A DNA stretch of 64,000 bases, taken from Muribaculaceae bacterium. Lineage in GTDB: Bacteria > Bacteroidota > Bacteroidia > Bacteroidales > Muribaculaceae. Location: positions 349,025 to 413,024 of the forward strand of contig JAMPDX010000001.1 of the NCBI GenBank assembly GCA_023665425.1, read 5' to 3'. Below are positions 17,996-24,831 of the stretch, one piece after another. The notes beneath the pieces are model-generated. The model saw only the letters and a list, made by a program, of their open reading frames with translations. It had not been told where the DNA came from and ran no database searches. Each line of letters starts with the position of its first letter. Positions within the stretch are counted from its first letter, which is position 1. The translations under genes were made by a program, and so were the position numbers.

Positions 17996-19081
17996 TTAAA
18001 AAGAATTGTGGAGGGTTATACCAAGTGGTCCGGCCAATGTAGCTGCTTTTGCATTCACCTCACGCCATTCGCTTTCCGGCTCCGATTGGGCTGTTATGCC
18101 TCCGCCGGCATAGAGGGTACATTTATGTGTTGACGGGTCAACGGACATACATCTGAGGGTCACATAGAGTGACACATGAGATGCCGTGGCCGGGCCGCAG
18201 TATCCGGCATAATACTCGCGGTTATGAGGCTCTAATCGGGCGATATCGCCAAGTGCAATGTCTCGCGGAAGTCCTGATACTGCAGGGGTTGGAGGCAACT
18301 CCTTCAAGAAGCTCTTTAAATCAAATCGTAGAGGGAGTATGCTTGTTAATTCGGTGCAGATATGCTCTATATTCCCGGCTGTGCGCGAGTAGGCGTCTGT
18401 CAAATGAACCTCAAGACCGGCTTCTTTCATCTTTTCTGTGATGAATTCTGTGACCATGGCCTGCTCCTTGATATTTTTATCTCCCCAGGGTTCGTCATGC
18501 TTGTCTGCGAGGCGTGTGCCGGCCAATGCCATAGTGAGCAATTTATTGTCGGCCACTTCTATAAGTACTTCGGGAGTAGCCCCTAACCAGGCGTGCTCCT
18601 CATCCTTCAGTTTAAAGCAGAAAACAAAGGCGTCCGGATAAGTCAGTGTCAACTTTATAAAGGCGTCATAGATATCAAGGGGGCACGTGCCGCAATGCAA
18701 TGTGGAGAATACTGTCTTGCCACCATCGGCCTTCAGCCTGTTGATAATAGTGGACACGCTCTGATAATATTCTTCTGGCATGGGGGAGGCGGATCGTTCC
18801 GAGACTTGCCCAAAAAATTGCTCATTTAGCTCCACATAATTTCGACAATCAATCATGCGCGAATATTCGTTGGGTATAATCCGCTGATTATCATTTGCGA
18901 AGGGGGCGATGATAAATCCCTCAGACGGGAAGTCAAAATCTTCCATCAATTGCTGACTCATGCACAATGTGACAGATGTCCTACCGGGCATCCGGTAGAG
19001 CGCAAAGCTACAATTATGCTTTAAGGCGTAATCTATAACTTCCTTGTCAGTCAGTGAGTTCAGCAAAGATGTCGAAAGCAT
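17996..19081 (-). CDS. menF: Isochorismate synthase (chorismate-binding enzyme)
   Basis: 361 residues, the size of Bacteroidetes MenF proteins. The C-terminal two thirds hold the chorismate-binding fold, with L-A-G-T-R at about 190, the conserved S-R-T-A-G-N-I-E-H-I-C block, the P-T-P-A-V-S-G-L-P substrate loop and the closing Y-A-G-G-G-I-T-A-Q-S-E-P-E-S-E-W motif. Isochorismate is the first committed step to menaquinone, the electron carrier of anaerobic respiration in this group. No menD, menH or menB follows, so it is separated from the rest of the pathway. Its start lies 35 nt inside the end of rimO. An anthranilate-type or siderophore role is less likely. Confidence 0.85.
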   Translation of the reverse strand: MLSTSLLNSLTDKEVIDYALKHNCSFALYRMPGRTSVTLCMSQQLMEDFDFPSEGFIIAPFANDNQRIIPNEYSRMIDCRNYVELNEQFFGQVSERSASPMPEEYYQSVSTIINRLKADGGKTVFSTLHCGTCPLDIYDAFIKLTLTYPDAFVFCFKLKDEEHAWLGATPEVLIEVADNKLLTMALAGTRLADKHDEPWGDKNIKEQAMVTEFITEKMKEAGLEVHLTDAYSRTAGNIEHICTELTSILPLRFDLKSFLKELPPTPAVSGLPRDIALGDIARLEPHNREYYAGYCGPATASHVSLYVTLRCMSVDPSTHKCTLYAGGGITAQSEPESEWREVNAKAATLAGPLGITLHNSF

Positions 19082-20381
19082 CGGTATCTGTTATTTTTAC
19101 TTTGATATATTCTCCGGGTTGGGCTGGCGGTATAGTACCGTCCTTAAATGGCAGATGAATTTCGCAGTCCACTTCCGGGCTGTCGTATTGGGTGCGTCCG
19201 CGCAGCTCGCCATCATCGATATATTCCACAATCATTTCCACTGTGGTGCCTATCAACTGTCGGTTTAACTCTCCCGATATTCCTTCCTGAAGTTCAAGTA
19301 TATAGTCACGGCGTTCATCTTTTACATACTGTGGGATATCATCCTGCAGATGCTTTTGTGCCCAGGTGTCATCTTCTTCGCTGTATGAGAATGCGCCCAT
19401 GCGATTGAACTTTGCCTCCTTTACAAAATCAACCAATTCGGCATATTCGGCCTCACCTTCACCCGGGAAGCCGGTCATCAGTGTGGTGCGCAGACAGATG
19501 CCGGGCACTCGTTTGCGAATATCCCGGATGAGCTTTTCTGTCCCGGCTTTGTCTATATGGCGGCGCATATTAGTAAGCACCGGGGTGGATATGTGTTGCA
19601 AAGCGATATCAAGATAATTGCACACATTGTCTCGTTCACGCATTACATCAAGCACATCCCATGGGAAGTCTACCGGGTAGGCATAGTGCAAACGTATCCA
19701 CTTCACTCCGGGCACTTCTGAAATTTTCTCAATGAGGGTAGCCAAGCCACTCTTGGATGAACCGTCATTGGTAAAGCCTATGTCGGTGCCATAAGCAGAC
19801 AGATCTTGTGCTATGACGTTAAACTCGGTGACACCACGCTGCACGAGGTCTTTCACCTCCTCGATAATTTCGCCTATAGGTCGTGAATGATGTCGCCCCA
19901 CAATGAGCGGTATGGCACAATAGGCGCAGAAACGATTGCAACCCTCGGAGATTTTCAGATAGGCAGACCAAGGAGAGCCGGTAAGGGTGCGTTCCCAATC
20001 TTTGGGTGTGCGCTCTTTATTAATATCAGGCAACTGAGCTATGAGCTCTGTCCAATTAAATTTGCCATACCATTTGTCCACCTCCGGGATAGCCTCCGGA
20101 AGCTCGTTCATATAGCGCTGGGCAAGGCAACCCATCACCATCAAACTGCCAATCTTGCCGGTGCGTTTACCCTCGGCAAGCTGCAAAATCATATCTATAC
20201 TTTCCTGCTTGGCATCCCCTATAAAACCACATGTGTTGACCACGACCACTTGGCCGCATACATCCTCACTGTCATGATGTACCTCATAACCTTTGGCTTC
20301 CAGCCTGCGTATGAGTCGCTGAGAGTCAACGAGGTTTTTGGAGCATCCCATGGTGACTATATCTATACGCCCTTTCTTCAT
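19047..20381 (-). CDS. rimO: Ribosomal protein S12 methylthiotransferase
   Basis: A 444-residue radical-SAM enzyme that adds a methylthio group to an aspartate of ribosomal protein S12. The N-terminal UPF0004 domain has its three cluster cysteines (M-G-C-S-K-N-L, N-T-C-G-F-I and G-C-L-A-Q-R). The radical-SAM cluster motif is C-N-R-F-C-A-Y-C, followed by G-R-H-H-S-R-P. A TRAM domain closes the protein. The RimO-type opening (G-C-S-K-N-L-V-D-S) separates it from MiaB. It follows ftsY by 41 nt and overlaps menF by 35 nt. Confidence 0.95.
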   Translation of the reverse strand: MKKGRIDIVTMGCSKNLVDSQRLIRRLEAKGYEVHHDSEDVCGQVVVVNTCGFIGDAKQESIDMILQLAEGKRTGKIGSLMVMGCLAQRYMNELPEAIPEVDKWYGKFNWTELIAQLPDINKERTPKDWERTLTGSPWSAYLKISEGCNRFCAYCAIPLIVGRHHSRPIGEIIEEVKDLVQRGVTEFNVIAQDLSAYGTDIGFTNDGSSKSGLATLIEKISEVPGVKWIRLHYAYPVDFPWDVLDVMRERDNVCNYLDIALQHISTPVLTNMRRHIDKAGTEKLIRDIRKRVPGICLRTTLMTGFPGEGEAEYAELVDFVKEAKFNRMGAFSYSEEDDTWAQKHLQDDIPQYVKDERRDYILELQEGISGELNRQLIGTTVEMIVEYIDDGELRGRTQYDSPEVDCEIHLPFKDGTIPPAQPGEYIKVKITDTDAFDIFAELTD

Positions 20382-20422
20382 TTTTGCCGTGGCATTACGT
20401 AGGTATGCAAATTAGACACACT

Positions 20423-21409
20423 CTAACTTTTCAAATCTTCGGGTGAGAACATACTTCTCACAAACTCGGTGCTATTAAAGAGCTGCAGGTCTTCCATCCC
20501 CTCACCAATGCCGATATACTTGACAGGTATCTTGAACTGGTCTGAGATGCCAATTACTACGCCACCCTTGGCAGTGCCGTCGAGCTTGGTGACAGCTAAC
20601 TGATTGACCTCGGTAGCGGCTACAAACTGGCGAGCCTGCTCAAAGGCATTCTGGCCTGTGGAGCCATCAAGCACAAGGAGCACCTCCTGCGGGGCATCCG
20701 GCACAATGCGCTTCATTACATTCTTGATTTTAGTGAGCTCATTCATCAGGCCCACCTTGTTGTGCAAACGTCCGGCGGTGTCTATAATCACCACGTCAGC
20801 ACCTTCAGCTTTGGCATGCTGAAGAGTGTCGAATGCCACCGCTGCCGGGTCGCTGCCCATAGCTTGCTTAACGATGGGCACACCCACACGGTTGGCCCAT
20901 ATATCTAATTGGTCTACCGCAGCTGCGCGGAATGTATCGGCGGCGCCAAGCACCACCTTATATCCGGCCTGTTTGTATTGATAGGCGAGCTTACCGATGG
21001 TTGTGGTCTTGCCCACACCATTCACACCTACCACCATGATGACATAAGGGTCACCGGGATTTTGAGTTTCAGGCACTTTGAATGTCTCAATATCCTGCTG
21101 CTCAAGAGTGTTCTCGGCGAGCATGCTCACAATCTCCTCGCATAGCAAATTGCTGAGCTCTGCTGAATTGATATATTTATCGCGCGCCACACGGTCACGC
21201 AGGCGCTCTATAATTTTAAGAGTGGTGTCTACTCCTATGTCACTGGTTATGAAAGCCTCCTCAAGATTGTCGAGCACATTGTCATCAACCTTGTTCTTCC
21301 CGGCTACGGCGTGCGAAATCTTGTCCCATACGCCTTGCTTGGTCTTTTGCAGGCCGGTGTCTAACTGTTCTTTCTTTTCTCGAGAAAATAATTTCTTAAA
21401 AAATCCCAT
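20423..21409 (-). CDS. ftsY: Signal recognition particle receptor FtsY
   Basis: A 328-residue SRP GTPase that docks ribosome-SRP complexes at the inner membrane. A short basic/amphipathic N-terminus replaces the long acidic A domain. The N domain covers about 25-110. The G domain has G-V-N-G-V-G-K-T-T-T (P-loop), D-T-F-R-A-A-A-V-D-Q-L, D-T-A-G-R and T-K-L-D-G-T-A-K-G-G. It is the first gene of the minus-strand run to pepO. Its TAG stop lies in the sequence AGTTAGAGTGTGTCTAAT, a 14-nt part of which is identical to the end of the 45.6-kb element. Confidence 0.96.
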   Translation of the reverse strand: MGFFKKLFSREKKEQLDTGLQKTKQGVWDKISHAVAGKNKVDDNVLDNLEEAFITSDIGVDTTLKIIERLRDRVARDKYINSAELSNLLCEEIVSMLAENTLEQQDIETFKVPETQNPGDPYVIMVVGVNGVGKTTTIGKLAYQYKQAGYKVVLGAADTFRAAAVDQLDIWANRVGVPIVKQAMGSDPAAVAFDTLQHAKAEGADVVIIDTAGRLHNKVGLMNELTKIKNVMKRIVPDAPQEVLLVLDGSTGQNAFEQARQFVAATEVNQLAVTKLDGTAKGGVVIGISDQFKIPVKYIGIGEGMEDLQLFNSTEFVRSMFSPEDLKS

Positions 21410-21515
21410 GGATATGATATCATAATTTGAAACTATTTGTCGCCGGGATAGATGAGTTCTTATCTTTTATCCCCCAATGAGTTTGTACGACTCCAATAGC
21501 TTCACGAATTCAATG

Positions 21516-21523
21516 CAAAGTTA
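21516..21523 (-). promoter_or_regulatory. -7 box for ftsY-rimO-menF
   Basis: On the minus strand TAACTTTG is a full match to TAnnTTTG, 107 nt before the ftsY start. No TTG is found at the ideal -33 distance. Nothing else is visible in the 303-nt gap from ftsY to rng except the rng terminator. Confidence 0.55.
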
Positions 21524-21660
21524 CGAAAAAAAATTCAATTACTAACCTTCTGCATTAAATAAAAGCTGTAACGCCCTGCAAAAACGAATACAAGTTCAGC
21601 TAATCCCCTTTGTAACAGCTATCGTCGCCCGGACAGTCAACATCCCGAAACATAACACAA

Positions 21661-21687
21661 GGTCCCGAGAGGGGTGCTCTCGGGGCC
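21661..21687 (-). terminator. Terminator after rng
   Basis: GGTCCCGAGA (21661-21670) pairs with TCTCGGGGCC (21678-21687), a 10-bp GC-rich stem with one wobble and a 7-nt loop, 26 nt past the rng stop on the minus strand. The following T tract is weak. Confidence 0.65.
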
Positions 21688-21712
21688 TATATGCAATGAC
21701 TTGGATAAGAAA

Positions 21713-23521
21713 CTAATTCTTGGTAGTGGGGGCCTTTGCTGCGGGCAACTGCTTCCGCTGAGTGCTCTTATCTGTATTCTCTTTTTTGACATTCTCTTTG
21801 CCGGTGTGTTCCTTGCCGGTGTTGGAAGATGCATTCTTAGCGGGTGATTTCTTTGGAGCTTTTGAGGGCTCTTTTGCAGAAATCTTTTCGTCTTTGTTTT
21901 CTTCTTTACCTCGGTTTTTAGCCTTGTTACGCTTCTTTTGACTCTGCCCTTCACCAGTGTCCTTTTCCTCTTTCAAATCTATCTCATTGCATTCGGAGTC
22001 TATGACGCGGTATTGCAAGTAGGCGAGACTTTCGTCGGCAATAATCTTGAATTTGCGACCATAGGCGCGTTTCCATTTGGAGTAGATGGAGAATAGGCCT
22101 TTCTTGATATATGCCTCCACGTATGGGTGTATATACATCTTAAAGTTAGTGACTTTAAGATGATTGACTAAAAAGTCCAATTTCTCGGCCAAAGTCTCGG
22201 TGAAGAGTATGGAGGGTTGTACTTCACCTTTGCCGTAACAAGACGGGCATGACTCTGTGGTGGGTATGTCGAGGGCCGGGCGAACTCTTTGTCGTGTGAT
22301 CTGCATCAAGCCAAATTTGCTGAGCGGCAGTATATTATGTCGGGCACGGTCATCAGCCATAATCTGGCGCATGTGGTCATATAGCTCTTGTCGATGTTCA
22401 GCCTTTGCCATATCAATGAAGTCGATGACAATGATGCCACCCATGTCGCGCAGGCGTAGTTGGCGTGCTATCTCATCGGCTGCCTTCAGATTTACATCCA
22501 GTGCGTTAGTCTCCTGGTCATTGCCGGCACGGGCTCTGTTGCCTGAGTTGACATCAATCACATGGAGCGCTTCGGTGTGCTCGATAATGATGTATGCACC
22601 GCTCTTGAAGGAGACAGTCTTGCCAAAGCTGCTTTTGATTTGGCGTGTGATACCGAAATGGTCAAAGATGGGGGTGTCTTTCCCATAAATTTTGACAATA
22701 TCTTTCCGGTCAGGAGCGATTATGGACACATAGTTTTGTATCTGAGTGAACGTCTCGGCATCGTTGACGTAGATGCTCTCAAAAGAGGGGCTAAAGATGT
22801 CGCGAATGAGACCTACTGCGCGTGACTCCTCCTCATAGATGAGTTCGGGGGCTGTGCCTCGTTGCAACTTCTCTACTGTCTCTTCCCAACACTTCAAAAG
22901 GGCACGCAACTCATTATGCAAGTCGGCTACACCCTTGTTTTCCGCAGATGTGCGGATGATGACACCGAAGCCTTTGGGTTTAATCATTGAGATTAGTTGC
23001 TTAAGGCGCAACTTTTCCTCGGTGCTTTTAATCTTCTGCGACACATTGATTTTCTCGGCAAAGGGGATGAGAATCATGTATCTGCCGGTGAATGATATTT
23101 CGGTCGTGAGGCGTGGCCCCTTGGAGCTTATCGGTTCTTTTGCTATTTGAACCAATAAGGGGCGGCCGGCGGTGAGTAGGTCGGTGATGACACCGGTCTT
23201 GGGGATGTCCGGCTCTTTGAGGTAGTCAGCTACATCGGGCACAGTGCGTGTGTCAGCCAGAGCGTCCTCTATAAATTTGGTGTAAGCGTTAAAGTGTGTC
23301 CCAAGGTCAAGGTAATGAAGAAAAGCGTCTTTTTCATATCCGACGTTAACAAAGGCTGCATTCAGGCCGGGCATCAACTTGTGTACCTTTGCAAAGTATA
23401 AGTCGCCCACAGCGTATGCTATATTGCGACTCTCTTTTTGCAAGGACACCAGACGTGAGTCTTCGAGCAATGCCGTCGAGATATCCTTCTGTTGAACATC
23501 TACTATAAGTTCGCTTTTCAT
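21713..23521 (-). CDS. rng: Ribonuclease E/G family endoribonuclease
   Basis: 602 residues. An S1 RNA-binding domain occupies about 35-125. The catalytic part contains I-I-E-H-T-E-A-L-H-V-I-D-V-N-S-G-N and I-V-I-D-F-I-D-M, whose aspartates bind magnesium, and the zinc-link C425-P-S-C428. The last 90 residues are a Lys/Glu/Asn-rich disordered tail, shorter than the E. coli RNase E scaffold. It processes rRNA/tRNA precursors and starts mRNA decay. Upstream on the same strand lie the COX24-like peptide and HU, with a 265-nt strongly structured leader between, which is a candidate site for self-control. Confidence 0.94.
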   Translation of the reverse strand: MKSELIVDVQQKDISTALLEDSRLVSLQKESRNIAYAVGDLYFAKVHKLMPGLNAAFVNVGYEKDAFLHYLDLGTHFNAYTKFIEDALADTRTVPDVADYLKEPDIPKTGVITDLLTAGRPLLVQIAKEPISSKGPRLTTEISFTGRYMILIPFAEKINVSQKIKSTEEKLRLKQLISMIKPKGFGVIIRTSAENKGVADLHNELRALLKCWEETVEKLQRGTAPELIYEEESRAVGLIRDIFSPSFESIYVNDAETFTQIQNYVSIIAPDRKDIVKIYGKDTPIFDHFGITRQIKSSFGKTVSFKSGAYIIIEHTEALHVIDVNSGNRARAGNDQETNALDVNLKAADEIARQLRLRDMGGIIVIDFIDMAKAEHRQELYDHMRQIMADDRARHNILPLSKFGLMQITRQRVRPALDIPTTESCPSCYGKGEVQPSILFTETLAEKLDFLVNHLKVTNFKMYIHPYVEAYIKKGLFSIYSKWKRAYGRKFKIIADESLAYLQYRVIDSECNEIDLKEEKDTGEGQSQKKRNKAKNRGKEENKDEKISAKEPSKAPKKSPAKNASSNTGKEHTGKENVKKENTDKSTQRKQLPAAKAPTTKN

Positions 23522-23553
23522 AATAGTCTTATTATCTCCTCGCGGGGATTAAG

Positions 23554-23699
23554 AGCAACCCGATTAAGAGTGTGTTTAAAATGTGCTGTCTGCACCTGCA
23601 GACACAGTATGAGGGTTGCTGATTTTGGGTTTGCTAATAGCAGGTAGGTATCTACAAGGATGGGGTCTGAGACTCCATCCTTGTAGTATAGTGACCTGC
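23554..23699 (-). promoter_or_regulatory. Structured leader/intercistronic region before rng
   Basis: Three inverted repeats are stacked in 146 nt. AGCAACCC (23554-23561) pairs with GGGTTGCT (23613-23620) and encloses TGTCTGCA-CC-TGCAGACA (23587-23604). CTACAAGGATGG (23652-23663) pairs with CCATCCTTGTAG (23675-23686), and its stem extends outward through GCAGGT/ACCTGC to 23640 and 23699. The region lies 33 nt before the rng start. It could terminate the HU transcript, protect it, or be an RNase target. There is no ORF here. Confidence 0.55.
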
Positions 23700-23786
23700 G
23701 ACTGAGCACTGAGTTTTCTTATCAGCTTACAGTGACAAGGATTATCTATACATAGTTTATATCTTGCCACCGTGTAGTCGTCAAAA

Positions 23787-23876
23787 TTATTTCTTCTTAT
23801 GACGATTCTTTCTCAGTCTTTTTTTGCGCTTGTGAGTAGCCATCTTGTGGCCTTTTCTTTTCTTTCCGCTGGGCAT
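23787..23876 (-). CDS. AURKAIP1/COX24-domain small basic protein (29 residues)
   Basis: A very short ORF beginning MPSGKKRKGHKMATHKRKKR and ending with a run of K/R/H. About 60% of residues are basic and none is acidic. This matches the tiny AURKAIP1/COX24-domain proteins annotated across Bacteroidetes, related to the mitochondrial small-subunit protein mS38, so it probably binds rRNA. It sits between HU and rng on the same strand, a translation and nucleic-acid neighbourhood. It is easily missed by gene finders because of its size. Confidence 0.8.
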   Translation of the reverse strand: MPSGKKRKGHKMATHKRKKRLRKNRHKKK

Positions 23877-23967
23877 ATCAGTTAAATTTTAATATGTTAA
23901 TTATATGCAATCCCGTATGGCCGAGATGCGTTATTTATTTTGCGTATGGAGGGAGGGGAGTAGCGTT

Positions 23968-24240
23968 TTATCGCACATCCTCGAGGAAAACCTTAGAGGG
24001 CTTGAAAGAAGGAATCTTGTGCTCGGGAATGATGATAGTAGTGTTTTTTGAAATATTGCGAGCTGTCTTCTCCTTGCGAGTCTTCAAGATGAAGCTGCCG
24101 AAACCACGGAGATATACATTGTCGCCATTAGCCATTGTGTCTTTTACTGTTTCCATAAACTTCTCGATGACAGTCAGGACGGCGGCTTTCTCGAGGCCGG
24201 TGCTGCGAGAGATTTCGTTAACAATATCTGCTTTAGTCAT
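23968..24240 (-). CDS. hup: HU family DNA-binding protein
   Basis: A 90-residue histone-like protein that bends and compacts DNA as a dimer. The N-terminal helices (T-K-A-D-I-V-N-E-I-S) and the G-F-G-S-F hinge are clear. The arm (R-N-I-S-K-N-T-T-I-I-I-P-E-H-K-I-P-S-F-K-P) carries the intercalating proline. The C-terminal end (F-K-P-S-K-V-F-L-E-D) is normal. It is the first gene of a minus-strand group with the COX24-like peptide and rng. Confidence 0.95.
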   Translation of the reverse strand: MTKADIVNEISRSTGLEKAAVLTVIEKFMETVKDTMANGDNVYLRGFGSFILKTRKEKTARNISKNTTIIIPEHKIPSFKPSKVFLEDVR

Positions 24241-24324
24241 GATTTATATAGCTTTATGTTTTAAATAATTGTATCTTTGTGTTACCCTGCCAATGTTAAT
24301 TTTTGTTTCGGCAGAAATGCAGTG

Positions 24325-24354
24325 CAAATATCGTAATAATTTTTGAATTGACAA
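24325..24354 (-). promoter_or_regulatory. Promoter for HU
   Basis: On the minus strand TTG (24354-24352) is followed by 19 nt and then GATATTTG (24332-24325), one base from TAnnTTTG. It gives a leader of about 80 nt before the HU start. Confidence 0.55.
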
Positions 24355-24469
24355 TAAAATTAGCTAAAAATCTGACTATCAATCATGAATTTTTATAATT
24401 TAAGGAGTCTATATCTCTTTAGTGCATCAACATTTTTTGTGGAAAGGGGGCTAACTTAAAAAAAAGATG

Positions 24470-24477
24470 TAACTTTG
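24470..24477 (+). promoter_or_regulatory. -7 box for the 56-residue membrane protein gene
   Basis: TAACTTTG followed by CA is a full match to the Bacteroidetes -7 element. It lies 75 nt before the start codon and faces away from HU. Confidence 0.6.
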
Positions 24478-24485
24478 CACTTTGG

Positions 24486-24507
24486 TTGGAACTCAATTGA
24501 ATTCCAA
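24486..24507 (+). promoter_or_regulatory. 22-bp palindrome just downstream of the promoter
   Basis: The half site TTGGAACTCAA is followed directly by TTGAATTCCAA; 10 of 11 positions are symmetric. It starts 9 nt after the -7 box, at the expected transcription start, where a repressor could block initiation. As RNA it would be a nearly loop-free stem, so a DNA-binding site is the better reading. Confidence 0.45.
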
Positions 24508-24552
24508 TTCACATCGGTTTGATAAATAGTTTCTCCCATTTAGTTGTTTAAT

Positions 24553-24723
24553 ATGAGTACTGTACACAAGATAGTATTATTGATTTTGACTTTGCTCTGG
24601 CTGGGGCTATCTTATCTTATACTCGATTTGAGCGGTATCACATTATTAAATATAATATGGATCTTACTTGCAGGTGCTTTCATCATATTGCCATTATGGC
24701 GGCGATGGAAGAACCCTGACTGA
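24553..24723 (+). CDS. Small hypothetical membrane protein (56 residues)
   Basis: ATG at 24553 to TGA at 24723. The product has two hydrophobic helices (about 7-25 and 31-49) joined by a short D-L-S-G turn and ends in a basic cap (W-R-R-W-K-N-P-D), predicting a hairpin with the C-terminus in the cytoplasm. I do not recognise a family. It has its own promoter with a palindrome and sits 108 nt before dxs on the same strand, so it may be a leader gene of the dxs-trkA transcript. Coding is supported by the promoter position and helix pattern, not by homology. Confidence 0.6.
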   Translation: MSTVHKIVLLILTLLWLGLSYLILDLSGITLLNIIWILLAGAFIILPLWRRWKNPD

Positions 24724-24831
24724 TATTTACTAATCATCGTCAATGTGGCTGCAAATGTAGCTGCTCGGCAGATTGCAAAATATCAATCAGACTAAATTGC
24801 AATTTATCAACTCGAAGTGATGTAAGTTAGA

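Noticed and set aside
24272..24279. TATCTTTG on the plus strand
   Set aside because: Matches TAnnTTTG but lies just upstream of HU on the wrong strand and 274 nt from any plus-strand start; a nearer box explains the small gene.
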